Part shown: positions 16,916-25,721 of the stretch, one piece after another
Layout: each line of letters opens with the position of its first letter
Numbering within the stretch: position 1 is the stretch's first letter
Assembly: GCF_009846525.1 (NCBI RefSeq)
Contig: NZ_CP024621.1
Span: 2,728,001 to 2,792,000, forward strand
DNA length: 64,000 bases
Direction of reading: 5' to 3'
Source: Halomonas meridiana
GTDB taxonomy: Bacteria; Pseudomonadota; Gammaproteobacteria; Pseudomonadales; Halomonadaceae
Notes under the pieces: model-generated
What the model saw: the letters and a program-made list of their open reading frames with translations, nothing else
Databases searched by the model: none
What the model was told of the DNA's origin: nothing
Made by a program: the position numbers and the translations under genes

Positions 16916-17758
16916 GTGATAACGACAATAACCCCCGCCATGACCACGCCAGAGATCCTCGAAGACACGACCTTTAGCCCTACGTTTTTCAACGACCACT
17001 TCAGACTGCTGATTGCCCAAACCCCCGACGAGCAGCACCGGGCGTTTGCACTGCGCCACGCGGTATTCATCGAAGAACTCAACTACGCCATTGGCAAGGA
17101 AAGCGCTCTGAACATCGAGCGCGACGAGCACGATCAACACTCGCTGCTCTGTTTGCTTCACCATAACGCCACGGGGATCGACGTGGGCTGCGTCAGGGTG
17201 GTATTGATCGACCCCGCCCCAGGACAACCCGCCCGAGGCCTACCGCTGGAAGATTACTATCATGCCCACCTCTTTATTCCCGACGCCCACCCGCATACGT
17301 TTCCACTTCATAAAACCTGCGAAGTATCGCGCTTAGCCGTTCACCCCACCGTTCGTAAAAAGCCGAAAGGCCGCGCTGGGCTAGCCGCTTCCACCTCTGA
17401 TGCACGACGTCCCTCGCCTTTTCCAGCGCTTCAAACGCCTTACGAAAGCATCAAAGAGAGCCCAGCGCTCTTGAGCCTGAGCCTCTTTTTAGCGGCCACG
17501 GCCATGGTGGGGCTCAGCGGGCGCTACCATGTTTTTGCCATGTTAGAGCCGCGCTTTAGCCGTTTATTGAAAGCCTCGGGGCTGCATTTCCATCAGGTAG
17601 GTGGGGTCATCAATTACTGCGGCAGTCGCGCGCCCTACTACATCGACCAGCGGGTCGCGGAAGAGAGCCTGCCTAAGCGCATCGTTCCGCTTTACCACAC
17701 CATCAAGACGCAGCTTGCCGCCCAACTACCGGCCACCACCTGCGTCTATGCTCATTAA
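16916..17758 (+). CDS. PEP-CTERM/exosortase-associated acyltransferase
   Basis: A 280-residue GNAT-fold protein resembling the family of acyltransferases found with exosortase systems and related to autoinducer synthases. The N-terminal core reads QHRAFALRHAVFIEELNY, a conserved acidic ERDEHDQHS, then VGCVRVVLID, LPLEDYY and CEVSRLAVHPTVRKK; the C-terminal part holds HFHQVGGVINYCGSRAPYYI. Starts at GTG 16916, 6 bp after the GGDEF-EAL stop with AAAGGA upstream, so the two are co-transcribed. No exosortase, sorting-tag protein or polysaccharide genes are visible. The product may be an N-acyl amino acid or similar lipid signal. Confidence 0.75.
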   Translation: MITTITPAMTTPEILEDTTFSPTFFNDHFRLLIAQTPDEQHRAFALRHAVFIEELNYAIGKESALNIERDEHDQHSLLCLLHHNATGIDVGCVRVVLIDPAPGQPARGLPLEDYYHAHLFIPDAHPHTFPLHKTCEVSRLAVHPTVRKKPKGRAGLAASTSDARRPSPFPALQTPYESIKESPALLSLSLFLAATAMVGLSGRYHVFAMLEPRFSRLLKASGLHFHQVGGVINYCGSRAPYYIDQRVAEESLPKRIVPLYHTIKTQLAAQLPATTCVYAH

Positions 17759-18408
17759 GCCGCAGGCGCAGCGGTAGATGGCGTCGACACGCTTTGGGGG
17801 GTGATGCTGGCAAACTTGTCGACGAAATAGACCAGCGTTTCGGGATGTCGGAAGCGACGTTCGAAGGTTTCCTGGCGAACCTCGTCTTCGGTGTGATAGC
17901 GACGCGTGACGTTGGCGAGGTAGTCGCTGCCCACCTTCGCCACCTTGACGCTGTTTTCATGGCCCGGCTCCCGGTGTACCAGCGTGACGTTTGGCTGCTG
18001 CGCCAGCAGCGTCGCTAGCCGCTGGGCCGCGTCACGCTCTTCGTCAGTGGCCCAAAGCGGCTGGTCGCGGTTGCCGTAGTGGTAGAGCAGCACCGCCAGC
18101 AGCACGGCGAAAATGCTGCTGGTGAGCATCCAGGTCAGCAGCACGCCGGACACCGGCATGGTCAGCATAATGACGAGCTGCAGCAAGCTCCCCAACGACA
18201 AGACCGCTGCCAATGGTCGCCACATGCGCTGACTCATGACGGCGCGATTCAAGATGTATCCCCACAGCCCTACCACGCCCAGCGCCCCGAAAAACAGGTG
18301 CGCCATGGCAAGCGGTGTTCCCCCACCGGAAAAGATCGCCACGACTCCCATCACGGGTAGCAGGCTGTAAAGTCCGGCCAGTAGCACGTAGGCACGCTGT
18401 AGAGACAT
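17755..18408 (-). CDS. Four-helix membrane protein, unknown function
   Basis: A 217-residue inner-membrane protein. The N-terminal half has about four hydrophobic helices (AYVLLAGLYSLLPVMGVVAI; LFFGALGVVGLWGYIL; LAAVLSLGSLLQLVIMLTMP; LLTWMLTSSIFAVLLAVLLY); the C-terminal half is soluble and basic (NVTRRYHTEDEVRQETFERR). I do not recognise a named family. It starts 10 bp after the nitroreductase pseudogene with AAGGAGTCC before ATG, so it is probably the last gene of a formate/nitrite-transporter operon. Its stop overlaps the stop of the acyltransferase gene. Confidence 0.75.
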   Translation of the reverse strand: MSLQRAYVLLAGLYSLLPVMGVVAIFSGGGTPLAMAHLFFGALGVVGLWGYILNRAVMSQRMWRPLAAVLSLGSLLQLVIMLTMPVSGVLLTWMLTSSIFAVLLAVLLYHYGNRDQPLWATDEERDAAQRLATLLAQQPNVTLVHREPGHENSVKVAKVGSDYLANVTRRYHTEDEVRQETFERRFRHPETLVYFVDKFASITPQSVSTPSTAAPAA

Positions 18409-18418
18409 AGAGGACTCC

Positions 18419-19150
18419 TTATTTCATGGTAAAGCCGCGTTTCACCAAGAAGTCACGCATATGGGGGCGCAGCTTGCTATCGAACAGAGGGGTTAGGTTG
18501 TGCGACCAATCACTGTTTTTATTGCCGCTACTCCGAGACTGATAGTACGCCTGCATGGTGTCGTCAAAGGCGGCCACATGATCGCTATCATCAGTGTAGT
18601 AGTCCTCTTTCAGAATCGCTTCAACGGGCAGGCGCGGCTTCACTTCCGGCTGATGCGCTGGGTAGCCCAGACACATGCCGAACACCGGGTAGACATGGGC
18701 TGGCAGACGCAGCAGCTCACTGACGGCGTCCGGGTCATTGCGAATACCGCCGATGTAGCAAATACCCAGGCCTTCTGATTCGGCGGCGACCGCCACGTTT
18801 TGCGCCATGAGCGCCGTATCCACGGTGGCGACCAGCAGCTGTTAGGTCATGCCGCGCTCGACATTGGCGCCGGTACGCTCAGAGGCGTCGGTGGGACGCT
18901 TCATGTCGGCACAGAAGACCAAAAACGCCGCGCTGCTAGCCACGTAACCTTGGCCACCGGCCAGCTCGGCAATCGCTTCGCGATTGGCGGTATCTTTGAC
19001 ATGAATCACCGTGTACGCCTGCACATGGCTCGACGTCGCTGCCGCTTGGCCCGCTTGAATCAGTTCACGCAGTAGCCCCTGGGGAATCGCTTGATCGGTG
19101 AATTTACGAATCGACCGGTGGGCATTGAGTAGCTTGATCACATCGTTCAT
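18419..19150 (-). pseudogene. nfsA: NfsA-type nitroreductase with in-frame stop
   Basis: The two open halves (19150-18842 and below) form one NfsA-like flavin nitroreductase of about 243 codons in the same frame, interrupted by TAA at 18842-18844. The left half has AHRSIRKFTDQAIPQG and AFLVFCADMKRP; the right half continues QLLVATVDTALMAQNVAVAA, GLGICYIGGIRNDPDAV and MCLGYPAHQPEVKPRLP. By comparison with E. coli NfsA, the stop sits at the Glu of the AEQLL segment, so one G-to-T change (GAA to TAA) explains it. Either a genuine nonsense mutation or a sequence error. Start ATG 19150 has AAGAGGTACGTGAT upstream. Confidence 0.85.
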
Positions 19151-19186
19151 ATCACGTACCTCTTGGGTGGTTGTCCATTGGGCGGG

Positions 19187-19993
19187 TTAGTGTTTACGGC
19201 GGTTGAACAGGCCCTGCTTACACTCCCGCTGCGCCTCGACGTCGCCACGAATCTGTGCATGGCTGATCAGCGCGAAAATGAAGGTGCCGCCAATGACGTT
19301 ACCGGCCAGCGTCGGCAGTGCAAAACCCACCACCGCGTCGTACCAGGAAATATGGCCATCGAACACCAAATACAGCGCTTCGCTGGTGCCGACGATGATG
19401 TGAGTGAACTCTCCAATCGCCATGACGTAGGTCACGATGATGATGATCCACACCTTGGCCTGGTCGGCGGCGGGAATCAGCCACACCAGGGTCGCAATCA
19501 TCCAACCAGCGAGAATCCCTTTAGAGAACATTTCCATGGGCGTATTCGCCATCATGTGCTCCCCAAGGGCGATGAACGCTTGGTGCGTTGCCTCGTCGAA
19601 CATCGGCATGTGCAGGAAGGTAAAGGAAGAGAGCGCGGCCCCCATCAGGTTGCCTACCAGTACCACGCCCCATAACCTGCCCAATGCTCCAAGGTTCGGC
19701 AGCGTTGGGCGGCTCATGACGGGCAGCACGGCCGTGACCGTGTTTTCGGTAAAGAGCTGTTGGCGGGCCAAAATGACGGCAATGAAGCCCACGGTGTAGC
19801 CTAGACACTCGACTAAAAAGCCAATGTCGGTTTGCGGCAGATGGGCATGCATGACGCCGCGCGCCACCATGGAGAAACTCATCGAGATACCCGCCGCAAT
19901 GGCCGACCATAGCAGCGCCATGGAGTCTCGCGAGAGCTCCTTTTGCCCCTCTAAGCGTAAATGCTGATGCACCACGGCAGCTCTGGAGGGCAA
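19187..19993 (-). CDS. Formate/nitrite transporter family protein
   Basis: A FocA/NirC-fold channel, an inner-membrane pentamer that moves small monovalent anions. The open frame has 268 residues and all six expected helices: MALLWSAIAAGISMSFSMVA; LVECLGYTVGFIAVILARQQ with the following LFTENT signature; GALGRLWGVVLVGNLMGAAL; ILAGWMIATLVWLIP; WIIIIVTYVMAIGEFTHIIV; FALPTLAGNVIGGTFIFALI. The internal start used here is TTG 19993; a GTG lies slightly inside. A better start, ATG 20114 after GGGAGAGAG, is in another frame because of a C6 run (see 19994-20114). The transporter core is whole. Confidence 0.88.
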   Translation of the reverse strand: MPSRAAVVHQHLRLEGQKELSRDSMALLWSAIAAGISMSFSMVARGVMHAHLPQTDIGFLVECLGYTVGFIAVILARQQLFTENTVTAVLPVMSRPTLPNLGALGRLWGVVLVGNLMGAALSSFTFLHMPMFDEATHQAFIALGEHMMANTPMEMFSKGILAGWMIATLVWLIPAADQAKVWIIIIVTYVMAIGEFTHIIVGTSEALYLVFDGHISWYDAVVGFALPTLAGNVIGGTFIFALISHAQIRGDVEAQRECKQGLFNRRKH

Positions 19994-20114
19994 GTTCGCC
20001 TCTCGCGCTTCCTGCTGATTACTCGACGCCTGGGAAGCTGGCTCATGCTGGCCGTGCTCCTCACGACGCTGATCCCCCCTTCAAAATTGTCATCCGCTTG
20101 GTGCTGTTGGTTCA
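19994..20114 (-). other. Frameshifted N-terminal extension of the transporter
   Basis: From ATG 20114 (ribosome site GGGAGAGAGCCAGC) the frame reads MNQQHQADDNFEGG. After the homopolymer C6 at 20074-20079, the transporter frame continues as DQRREEHGQHEPASQASSN and runs without a stop into the annotated transporter. One extra C in the run would join them into a protein with a hydrophilic 40-residue extension typical of this family. Error or slippage site cannot be told apart here. Confidence 0.65.
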
Positions 20115-20293
20115 TGCTGGCTCTCTCCCTAGTGAGTTTTCAGCGTAACGCTATTGTCTAAGATTGGGTAGCCACTCAAGGGGGTTAACGTACGGTGGAT
20201 AAAGAATTTTTACGCGATGTTGCACGCGAGAAAGACAACGCTCGCTATACTATTTCTAACCCTCAGGCCTCATCACGTTGCTAGGAAGCCGAT

Positions 20294-21061
20294 ATGTCTA
20301 ACGCCTCTCACACACCGCCCGGCCAGGCATGGAACGCCGGTCGGTATGCGGAGCACGCCAGCTTTGTTCCCGATCTAGGTACGGAGGTCCTCCGCCTGCT
20401 TTCGCCCCAACCAGGTCAGCGCATTTTGGACGTGGGCTGCGGCGACGGTGCCCTCACCGAACGCATCATGCAGCTTGGCGCGGACGTCGTAGGGATCGAT
20501 GCCTCAGCAGAGATGGTTGCCGCCGCCCAACAGCGCGGCGTAACGGCGCGCGTGATCGACGGGCATCAGCTGCCCTTCGACCACGAATTCGACGCGGTCT
20601 TCAGCAACGCGGCGCTGCACTGGATGCTCGACCCGCAAGCCGTACTGGCGGGCATAAAACGCGCCTTGAAGCCCGGTGGGCGTTTCGTGGCAGAGTTTGG
20701 TGGCCATGGCAACGTGGCGGCTATCTGCACCGCGCTGATTGCCTCGCTCCAGTTCCGCGGTATCAGCTCGAAGGGCCGTCACCCGTGGTACTTCCCCACT
20801 ACCCAGGAGTACACCAATCTGTTGCAAACGGTCGGCTTTCGGGTCGATAGCGTCGAGCTCATTCCCCGCCCTACGCCGCTGCCGACGGGCATGGCGAGCT
20901 GGCTGGATACCTTTGCCACTCCTTTCTTCCACGGCCTGGAAGAGGACCTGAAAGATGCCATTTTCGATAACACCCTCAACCTGCTGGCCCACAGCCTGAG
21001 CGACGGCCACGGCAACTGGACGGCAGACTACGTGCGCATCCGCGTCGTCGCCCACGTTTAA
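20294..21061 (+). CDS. Class I SAM-dependent methyltransferase
   Basis: A 255-residue methyltransferase resembling trans-aconitate methyltransferase and related enzymes. Motif I is RILDVGCGDGALTERI (residues about 43-58), followed by the acidic ADVVGIDASAEMVAAAQQ, then FDAVFSNAALHWMLDPQAVL and LKPGGRFVAEFGGHGNV. All SAM-binding elements are complete. The substrate cannot be read. A promoter-like TATACT sits near 20247 and AGGAAGCCGAT precedes ATG 20294. It is a stand-alone gene, with the chemoreceptor terminator beyond its stop. Confidence 0.9.
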   Translation: MSNASHTPPGQAWNAGRYAEHASFVPDLGTEVLRLLSPQPGQRILDVGCGDGALTERIMQLGADVVGIDASAEMVAAAQQRGVTARVIDGHQLPFDHEFDAVFSNAALHWMLDPQAVLAGIKRALKPGGRFVAEFGGHGNVAAICTALIASLQFRGISSKGRHPWYFPTTQEYTNLLQTVGFRVDSVELIPRPTPLPTGMASWLDTFATPFFHGLEEDLKDAIFDNTLNLLAHSLSDGHGNWTADYVRIRVVAHV

Positions 21062-21083
21062 ACGCGTTTCCTCTTATCGCTCC

Positions 21084-21113
21084 AAAAAACAGGGCGGCTC
21101 GATAGCCGCCCTG
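21084..21113 (-). terminator. Rho-independent terminator of the 549-aa chemoreceptor gene
   Basis: On the minus strand a 10-bp stem (CAGGGCGGCT/AGCCGCCCTG, loop ATCG) is followed by six T. It lies 45 bp beyond the stop at 21158. Confidence 0.85.
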
Positions 21114-21157
21114 AGAGGGATGTACGGATGAGAAAGATAGACAGATAGGGCCCCTGG

Positions 21158-22807
21158 TTAGAACTCATCCCAGTCGTCGCTGCTCGACACCGTCGACTGC
21201 GCAGCAGGCTTGGCCGCCGGGCGCTGCTCCACCAACGGGGCGCTAGCCGCAGGCGGCTGGCTCCCTTCGGCTAGCCGGAACGTTGCCATGAGCGTCGCAA
21301 GCTGGCTGGCTTGCCCTTCCAGCGCGCTTGCCGCCGAGCTGGTTTGCTGCACCAGCGCAGCGTTTTGCTGGGTCACCGAGTCCATTTCCGTCAGTGCGGC
21401 GTTGATCTGTTCGATGCCGCTGTTTTGCTCTCGGGTAGCCGTGGAGATCTCCCCCATCAGCGTGGTGACCTGACGAATGGCGTCGACGGTCTGGCTCAGC
21501 GTCTCGCCGCTCCGTTCGGCCTGCGTGGCGCCGCTGTTGATTTGGGTGGTGGTTTGTTCGATCAGCCCCCGAATCTCTTTGGCCGACTCCGCACTGCGGG
21601 TCGCCAGCGAGCGCACTTCGCTTGCCACCACCGCAAAGCCACGCCCCTGCTCGCCTGCCCGCGCCGCCTCTACCGAGGCGTTGAGCGCCAGAATGTTGGT
21701 TTGGAAGGCAATCGAGTCGATCACACCGATGATATCGTTGACCCGATCGGCGCTGGCGGCGATCTCGCGCATGAGCTGGACGGTACGCTCGACCTCTTCG
21801 CCGCTCGCCTCAGCAGATTGGGAGGCCGCGACCGAGAGCTGGTCGGCCTCCTGGGCTATCTCGGCATTTTTGCTCACCGTGGTGGCCATTTGCTCCATGC
21901 TGGAGGCCGTTTGTTGCAGCGCCGAGGCCTGCTGCTCGGTACGTGAAGAGAGGTCTTGACTGCCCGACGAGATATCGCTGGCGCCGCTGTAGACGTGTTC
22001 ACTGCTGCTACGCAGCGACATCACCAGTGTCTTCAGCTTCTCTTGCATGGTCGCTAAACCGATGAAGAGCTGACCAATTTCGTTACGGCCACGGTCTTCG
22101 ATACGCCCGGTCAAATCACCGTTGGCAATGCGGTCGAAATGCCCCAGCGCCTGCTGGAGCGGGGTCACCACGCCACGCATCATCGCCATACGAATGACGA
22201 TCGCCGCCAGCAGGGAAAACAGCAGCAGACCAACCGCTACCGCACCGCCAATCGTCGCCAAGCGCTCCACCTGGCCCATGACTTGCTGGCCGCGTGCCTC
22301 GGTGTAGGCCACGAACTCGCCCATCGCGGTATCCAGGTTAGCCCCCAGCTCGCCCAACGCTTCCTGTTGGCGCTGAATTTGAAACGGCGCGGCATCCAAT
22401 AACGGCACGATGCCGTCAGTCACGAAGGCGTGATAGGCCGCGATCACGTTGTCACGCCTCTGGGCCAGCTCGCTTTCCGGTGTTACGGGAATCGCCGAGA
22501 ACTCGTCAAAGCGGCTTTGCGCTGCCGTCACGGCGTCTGCCGCCATGGCCAGGCTCTCCTGCCCTTTATCCGGATTGCCCTGGGTACTGAAACTGGCCGA
22601 GCGGTCGAGGAAGGTTTGCGCCCTAAGCGCATTCACTTGGGTGCGGTTCGCCAAGTTGGCGAGTCGCACGTTGATGTTATTGATCTCGCTGAGTGCTCGA
22701 TCGCTGGTGGTATTGGTGTAAAACCCCAGCGCGCTGATCAAGCCGATCATCACTACGAGCAGTGCCAAGGCAGCCGTCAGGCTCCACTTGATGGAGAGTT
22801 GTTTCAT
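21158..22807 (-). CDS. Methyl-accepting chemotaxis protein with CheR-binding tail
   Basis: A 549-residue chemoreceptor of the Tar/Tsr layout. TM1 about 10-30, a periplasmic four-helix ligand domain to about 190, TM2 about 190-215, HAMP, then a long coiled coil with the conserved hairpin [20 protein letters not shown]. The last five residues are DWDEF, matching the W-x-x-F tether by which CheR and CheB dock on major receptors; such tails are normally on high-abundance receptors. I start it at ATG 22807 (AAGGGAACGCAGCG upstream), since the extension to 22942 is AT-rich promoter sequence. The ligand is unknown. Confidence 0.93.
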   Translation of the reverse strand: MKQLSIKWSLTAALALLVVMIGLISALGFYTNTTSDRALSEINNINVRLANLANRTQVNALRAQTFLDRSASFSTQGNPDKGQESLAMAADAVTAAQSRFDEFSAIPVTPESELAQRRDNVIAAYHAFVTDGIVPLLDAAPFQIQRQQEALGELGANLDTAMGEFVAYTEARGQQVMGQVERLATIGGAVAVGLLLFSLLAAIVIRMAMMRGVVTPLQQALGHFDRIANGDLTGRIEDRGRNEIGQLFIGLATMQEKLKTLVMSLRSSSEHVYSGASDISSGSQDLSSRTEQQASALQQTASSMEQMATTVSKNAEIAQEADQLSVAASQSAEASGEEVERTVQLMREIAASADRVNDIIGVIDSIAFQTNILALNASVEAARAGEQGRGFAVVASEVRSLATRSAESAKEIRGLIEQTTTQINSGATQAERSGETLSQTVDAIRQVTTLMGEISTATREQNSGIEQINAALTEMDSVTQQNAALVQQTSSAASALEGQASQLATLMATFRLAEGSQPPAASAPLVEQRPAAKPAAQSTVSSSDDWDEF

Positions 22808-22930
22808 CGCTGCGTTCCCTTCTGCTTTATTAGTTGTTACCCCACCTGTCAGGAGGGTAAAGCAAGACGAGCAGAAATATGACGCCACTACGACCTTTGT
22901 ATACCAATAAATTTTACATAACGACAAAAC

Positions 22931-22960
22931 AAAAAAGCCCACCGCCTTGAGGGGGTGGGC
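22931..22960 (-). terminator. Rho-independent terminator of the alcohol dehydrogenase gene
   Basis: Minus-strand hairpin GCCCACC-loop-GGTGGGC followed by six T, 19 bp beyond the stop at 22979. Confidence 0.85.
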
Positions 22961-22978
22961 TTGCCGACGCTCGATGGC

Positions 22979-24040
22979 TTAGGCAGCGGTCTCTTTTAGA
23001 GTCGCCATGTCGATCACGAAGCGATAGCGCACGTCACCTTTCTCCATGCGCTCGAAGCCTTCGTTGATCTTGTTGATATCGAGCATTTCGATATCGCAGG
23101 TGATGTTCTGCTCGGCGCACAGCTTGAGCAGCTCTTCGGTTTCCGCAATGCCGCCGATCAAAGAGCCTGCCACGACGCGACGCTTGAACACGAGGTTGAA
23201 CGCTTCGATGGCTGGTTCGATGGGCTCTAGCAGGCCGACCAGAATGTGCGTACCGTCATACTTCAGCGACGCCAGGTAGGGGTTCAAGTCGTGCTGAACC
23301 GGCACGGTATCGAGCATGAAGTCGAAGGTTTCGGCCACGGCATCCATCTGTGCTTGGTCGCTGGAAACCACCACGTGGTCGGCACCGTTGCGCTTGGCTT
23401 CTTCGACTTTGGCATCGGAGCGCGTGAATACGGTCACTTCGGCACCCAGCGCCTTGGCCAGTTTGACGCCCATGTGGCCCAGACCGCCCATGCCGATCAC
23501 GCCGACCTTGTGGCCTTTGCCAACGCCGTGATGCTTCAGCGGCGAGTAGGTGGTGATACCGGCACACAGGATGGGCGCCGCGGAGGCCAGATCGATACCG
23601 TCAGGCATCTGCAGAACGAAGTGCTCGCTGACCACGATGGAGTCGGAGTAGCCGCCCTGAGTCAGGGTACCGTCCTGGCGGTCCGAGCTGCCGTAGGTCA
23701 TGGTGAATCCTTCCAGGCAGTACTGCTCTACGCCATCTTGACAGGCAGAGCAGGTGCGGCAGGAATCGACCATGCAACCCACGCCGACCAGGTCACCAGC
23801 TTTGAAACGGGTCACGTCGCTGCCCACGGCCGTGACGCGGCCCACGATTTCGTGGCCCGGCACGACCGGGTACTGGCTCATGCCCCAGTCGTTACGGGCA
23901 AAGTGCAGGTCGCTGTGGCATACGCCGCAGTAAAGGATTTCAATGGCAACATCGTCGGGACGCGGCTCACGACGATCAAAGGTAAACGGCGCGAGGGGCT
24001 TGTCAGCGGAAAACGCGGCGTAAGATTTTGCTTGGCTCAT
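22979..24040 (-). CDS. Zinc-dependent NAD(P) alcohol dehydrogenase (YahK-like)
   Basis: A 353-residue medium-chain dehydrogenase of the cinnamyl-alcohol/YahK type, which reduces aldehydes with NADPH. Catalytic zinc ligands are in CGVCHSDLH and PVVPGHEIVG; the structural zinc site is the four-Cys set in CRTCSACQDGVEQYC. The Rossmann motif is GMGGLGHMGVKLAKALG, and the Ser after the second strand (FTRSDAK) fits NADP preference. The divergent AraC-type regulator at 24236 probably controls it, as YqhC controls yqhD in E. coli, so a role in aldehyde detoxification is a reasonable inference. Confidence 0.92.
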   Translation of the reverse strand: MSQAKSYAAFSADKPLAPFTFDRREPRPDDVAIEILYCGVCHSDLHFARNDWGMSQYPVVPGHEIVGRVTAVGSDVTRFKAGDLVGVGCMVDSCRTCSACQDGVEQYCLEGFTMTYGSSDRQDGTLTQGGYSDSIVVSEHFVLQMPDGIDLASAAPILCAGITTYSPLKHHGVGKGHKVGVIGMGGLGHMGVKLAKALGAEVTVFTRSDAKVEEAKRNGADHVVVSSDQAQMDAVAETFDFMLDTVPVQHDLNPYLASLKYDGTHILVGLLEPIEPAIEAFNLVFKRRVVAGSLIGGIAETEELLKLCAEQNITCDIEMLDINKINEGFERMEKGDVRYRFVIDMATLKETAA

Positions 24041-24235
24041 GAAAACTCCTTTTTAAATACATCCCGCAGGTGCGGAAAGGTGCTTCCATTATTGGCTGCC
24101 TAAGGGGAGATAGCGATGAACGAAGCTACGTTTTTTTTGCTTATTTCTCTAACCAGGTGCAATAAAATAACAAAATAAGTCAGAAAAACGTCATAATTCT
24201 CGCAACCCAACGATTGCAAAGCGTAAGGAGAGTCC

Positions 24236-25129
24236 ATGGCCAGCACCGCCCATGTCGGCAATGCCCTTGCCGACCTCATCACTCCGCTCGTAAAGAGCGA
24301 TGGACCCAGCCCCTCCCGCCTGAACCGCGTCAGCCTGCTCTGCCTAGGCCGACACCAGGTACGCACGCCGCTGATGTATGAACCGAGTCTCATCATCATC
24401 GCCCAAGGGCGTAAAGTAGGCTATCTGGGCGATCGGGAGATTCACTACAACCCTGGGCACTACCTGGTTCAAACGCTTCCTCTGCCATTCGAGTGCGAGA
24501 CCCACGGCTCTCCGGAGGCGCCGCTGCTGGGCATTTCGGTCAAACTCGACCCGGCACTGCTCAGTGAAATGGTCACCGCCATGGGCGACCGTTACCAGCC
24601 GGACATCACGCCCCTGCCGATGGCCTCGGTGGCAATGAACGAGGGGATGCAGGCGGCCGTCTTACGCTTGGCGCGCACCCTGCATGATGCGGTGGAGTGC
24701 AGCACCATGGGCGATGCCCGCATACGCGACGTGGTATTCGAGGCGCTCAAGGGCGAACAAGGGCCTGCCTTACGCGCGCTGGTACAGGGGCACGGCAACT
24801 ACTCACGTATCGTGCAAGTGCTCTCGCAGCTCCACAGCCACTTTGCTGACGATTTTTCAGTAGAGCAGCTCGCGCAGCAGGCGAACATGAGCGTGTCGAC
24901 GTTTCACCAGCACTTCAAGCAAATTACCCGCGCCTCGCCTGCCCAGTACCTCAAACGGCTGCGCTTGATCAAAGCGCAGCAGCTCCTCTTGCAGGATAGC
25001 CACAACGTGAATCAAGCGGCACTGGCGGTGGGTTACCGCAGCGTGCCGCAGTTCAGCCGCGACTATAAACGCTATTTTGGTGAGTCGCCCCTCCAGCATC
25101 GCCGCCAGGAGCAGGCGCTGCGCGCGTGA
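24236..25129 (+). CDS. AraC-family regulator with AraC_N domain
   Basis: A 297-residue regulator. The N-terminal half (YEPSLIIIAQGRKVGYLGDR, then HYLVQTLPLPFECE) belongs to the AraC_N type seen in YqhC; the C-terminal half holds two helix-turn-helix units (FSVEQLAQQANMSVSTFHQHFK and AALAVGYRSVPQFSRDYKRY). AAGGAGAGTCC precedes ATG 24236. It is divergent from the alcohol dehydrogenase across 195 bp, and regulators of this subgroup usually activate such neighbouring aldehyde reductases. Confidence 0.88.
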   Translation: MASTAHVGNALADLITPLVKSDGPSPSRLNRVSLLCLGRHQVRTPLMYEPSLIIIAQGRKVGYLGDREIHYNPGHYLVQTLPLPFECETHGSPEAPLLGISVKLDPALLSEMVTAMGDRYQPDITPLPMASVAMNEGMQAAVLRLARTLHDAVECSTMGDARIRDVVFEALKGEQGPALRALVQGHGNYSRIVQVLSQLHSHFADDFSVEQLAQQANMSVSTFHQHFKQITRASPAQYLKRLRLIKAQQLLLQDSHNVNQAALAVGYRSVPQFSRDYKRYFGESPLQHRRQEQALRA

Positions 25130-25149
25130 GGCGCACGGGCGTTCGACGC

Positions 25150-25575
25150 TTATTTAGCGAAGATTTGGCGCTTGTCTTTGAAGGCCTTGAACTCCAGCGC
25201 GTTACCGCAGGGGTCGAGCAGGAACATGGTGGCCTGCTCGCCCACTTCGCCTTTGAAGCGAATGTAAGGCTCGATGACGAAGTCAGTGCCACGCGCTTTC
25301 AACCGCTCGGCCAGCGCTTCCCACTCGTCCCACTCCAAAATCACCCCAAAGTGCGGCACCGGCACGTTATGACCATCTACCGGGTTGGTATGGGCGCTCT
25401 CCTGACCCGGCGTTTTGGGGTGCTCATGAATGACGAGCTGATGACCGAAGAAGTTGAAGTCGACCCAGTGATCGCTGGAGCGACCCTCTTCCAAACCAAA
25501 CACATCGTTGTAGAAAGTGCGCGCCAAGGCGACGTCGTAGACGGGAATCGCCAAGTGAAAAGGGGAAAGGCTCAT
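25150..25575 (-). CDS. VOC-family protein
   Basis: A 141-residue vicinal oxygen chelate protein with both modules: [20 protein letters not shown] at the start and [18 protein letters not shown] in the middle, finishing with [16 protein letters not shown]. His8, His110-region and the final Glu (LEFK) are in the metal-ligand positions, so a metalloenzyme such as a glyoxalase-like lyase or dioxygenase is possible. The gene is divergent from a LysR regulator at 25722 across 146 bp, which may control it. AGGAGACACCC precedes ATG 25575. Confidence 0.87.
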   Translation of the reverse strand: MSLSPFHLAIPVYDVALARTFYNDVFGLEEGRSSDHWVDFNFFGHQLVIHEHPKTPGQESAHTNPVDGHNVPVPHFGVILEWDEWEALAERLKARGTDFVIEPYIRFKGEVGEQATMFLLDPCGNALEFKAFKDKRQIFAK

Positions 25576-25721
25576 GGGTGTCTCCTGATAGGGTGCTTTT
25601 GTTGGTAGATGGCTAGCGCGCTGCGCTAGGCCCGTGTCACTATCCTAAAAGGCGGCATGTAAAAATAAAATCAATTGTTTTTTTGATCTATTCACAACTT
25701 TTATTGATGAATACATAGACC

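Noticed and set aside
18419-18823. Independent 134-residue gene for a short nitroreductase fragment
   Set aside because: It continues in the same frame as the upstream half, and its start has no ribosome site. One interrupted gene is the simpler reading.
23246-24103. Long open frame (285 codons) on the plus strand opposite the alcohol dehydrogenase
   Set aside because: It is in the antisense of a well-supported dehydrogenase gene, is full of Gly/Arg/His low-information sequence and has no ribosome site. Such frames arise from GC-rich codon use.
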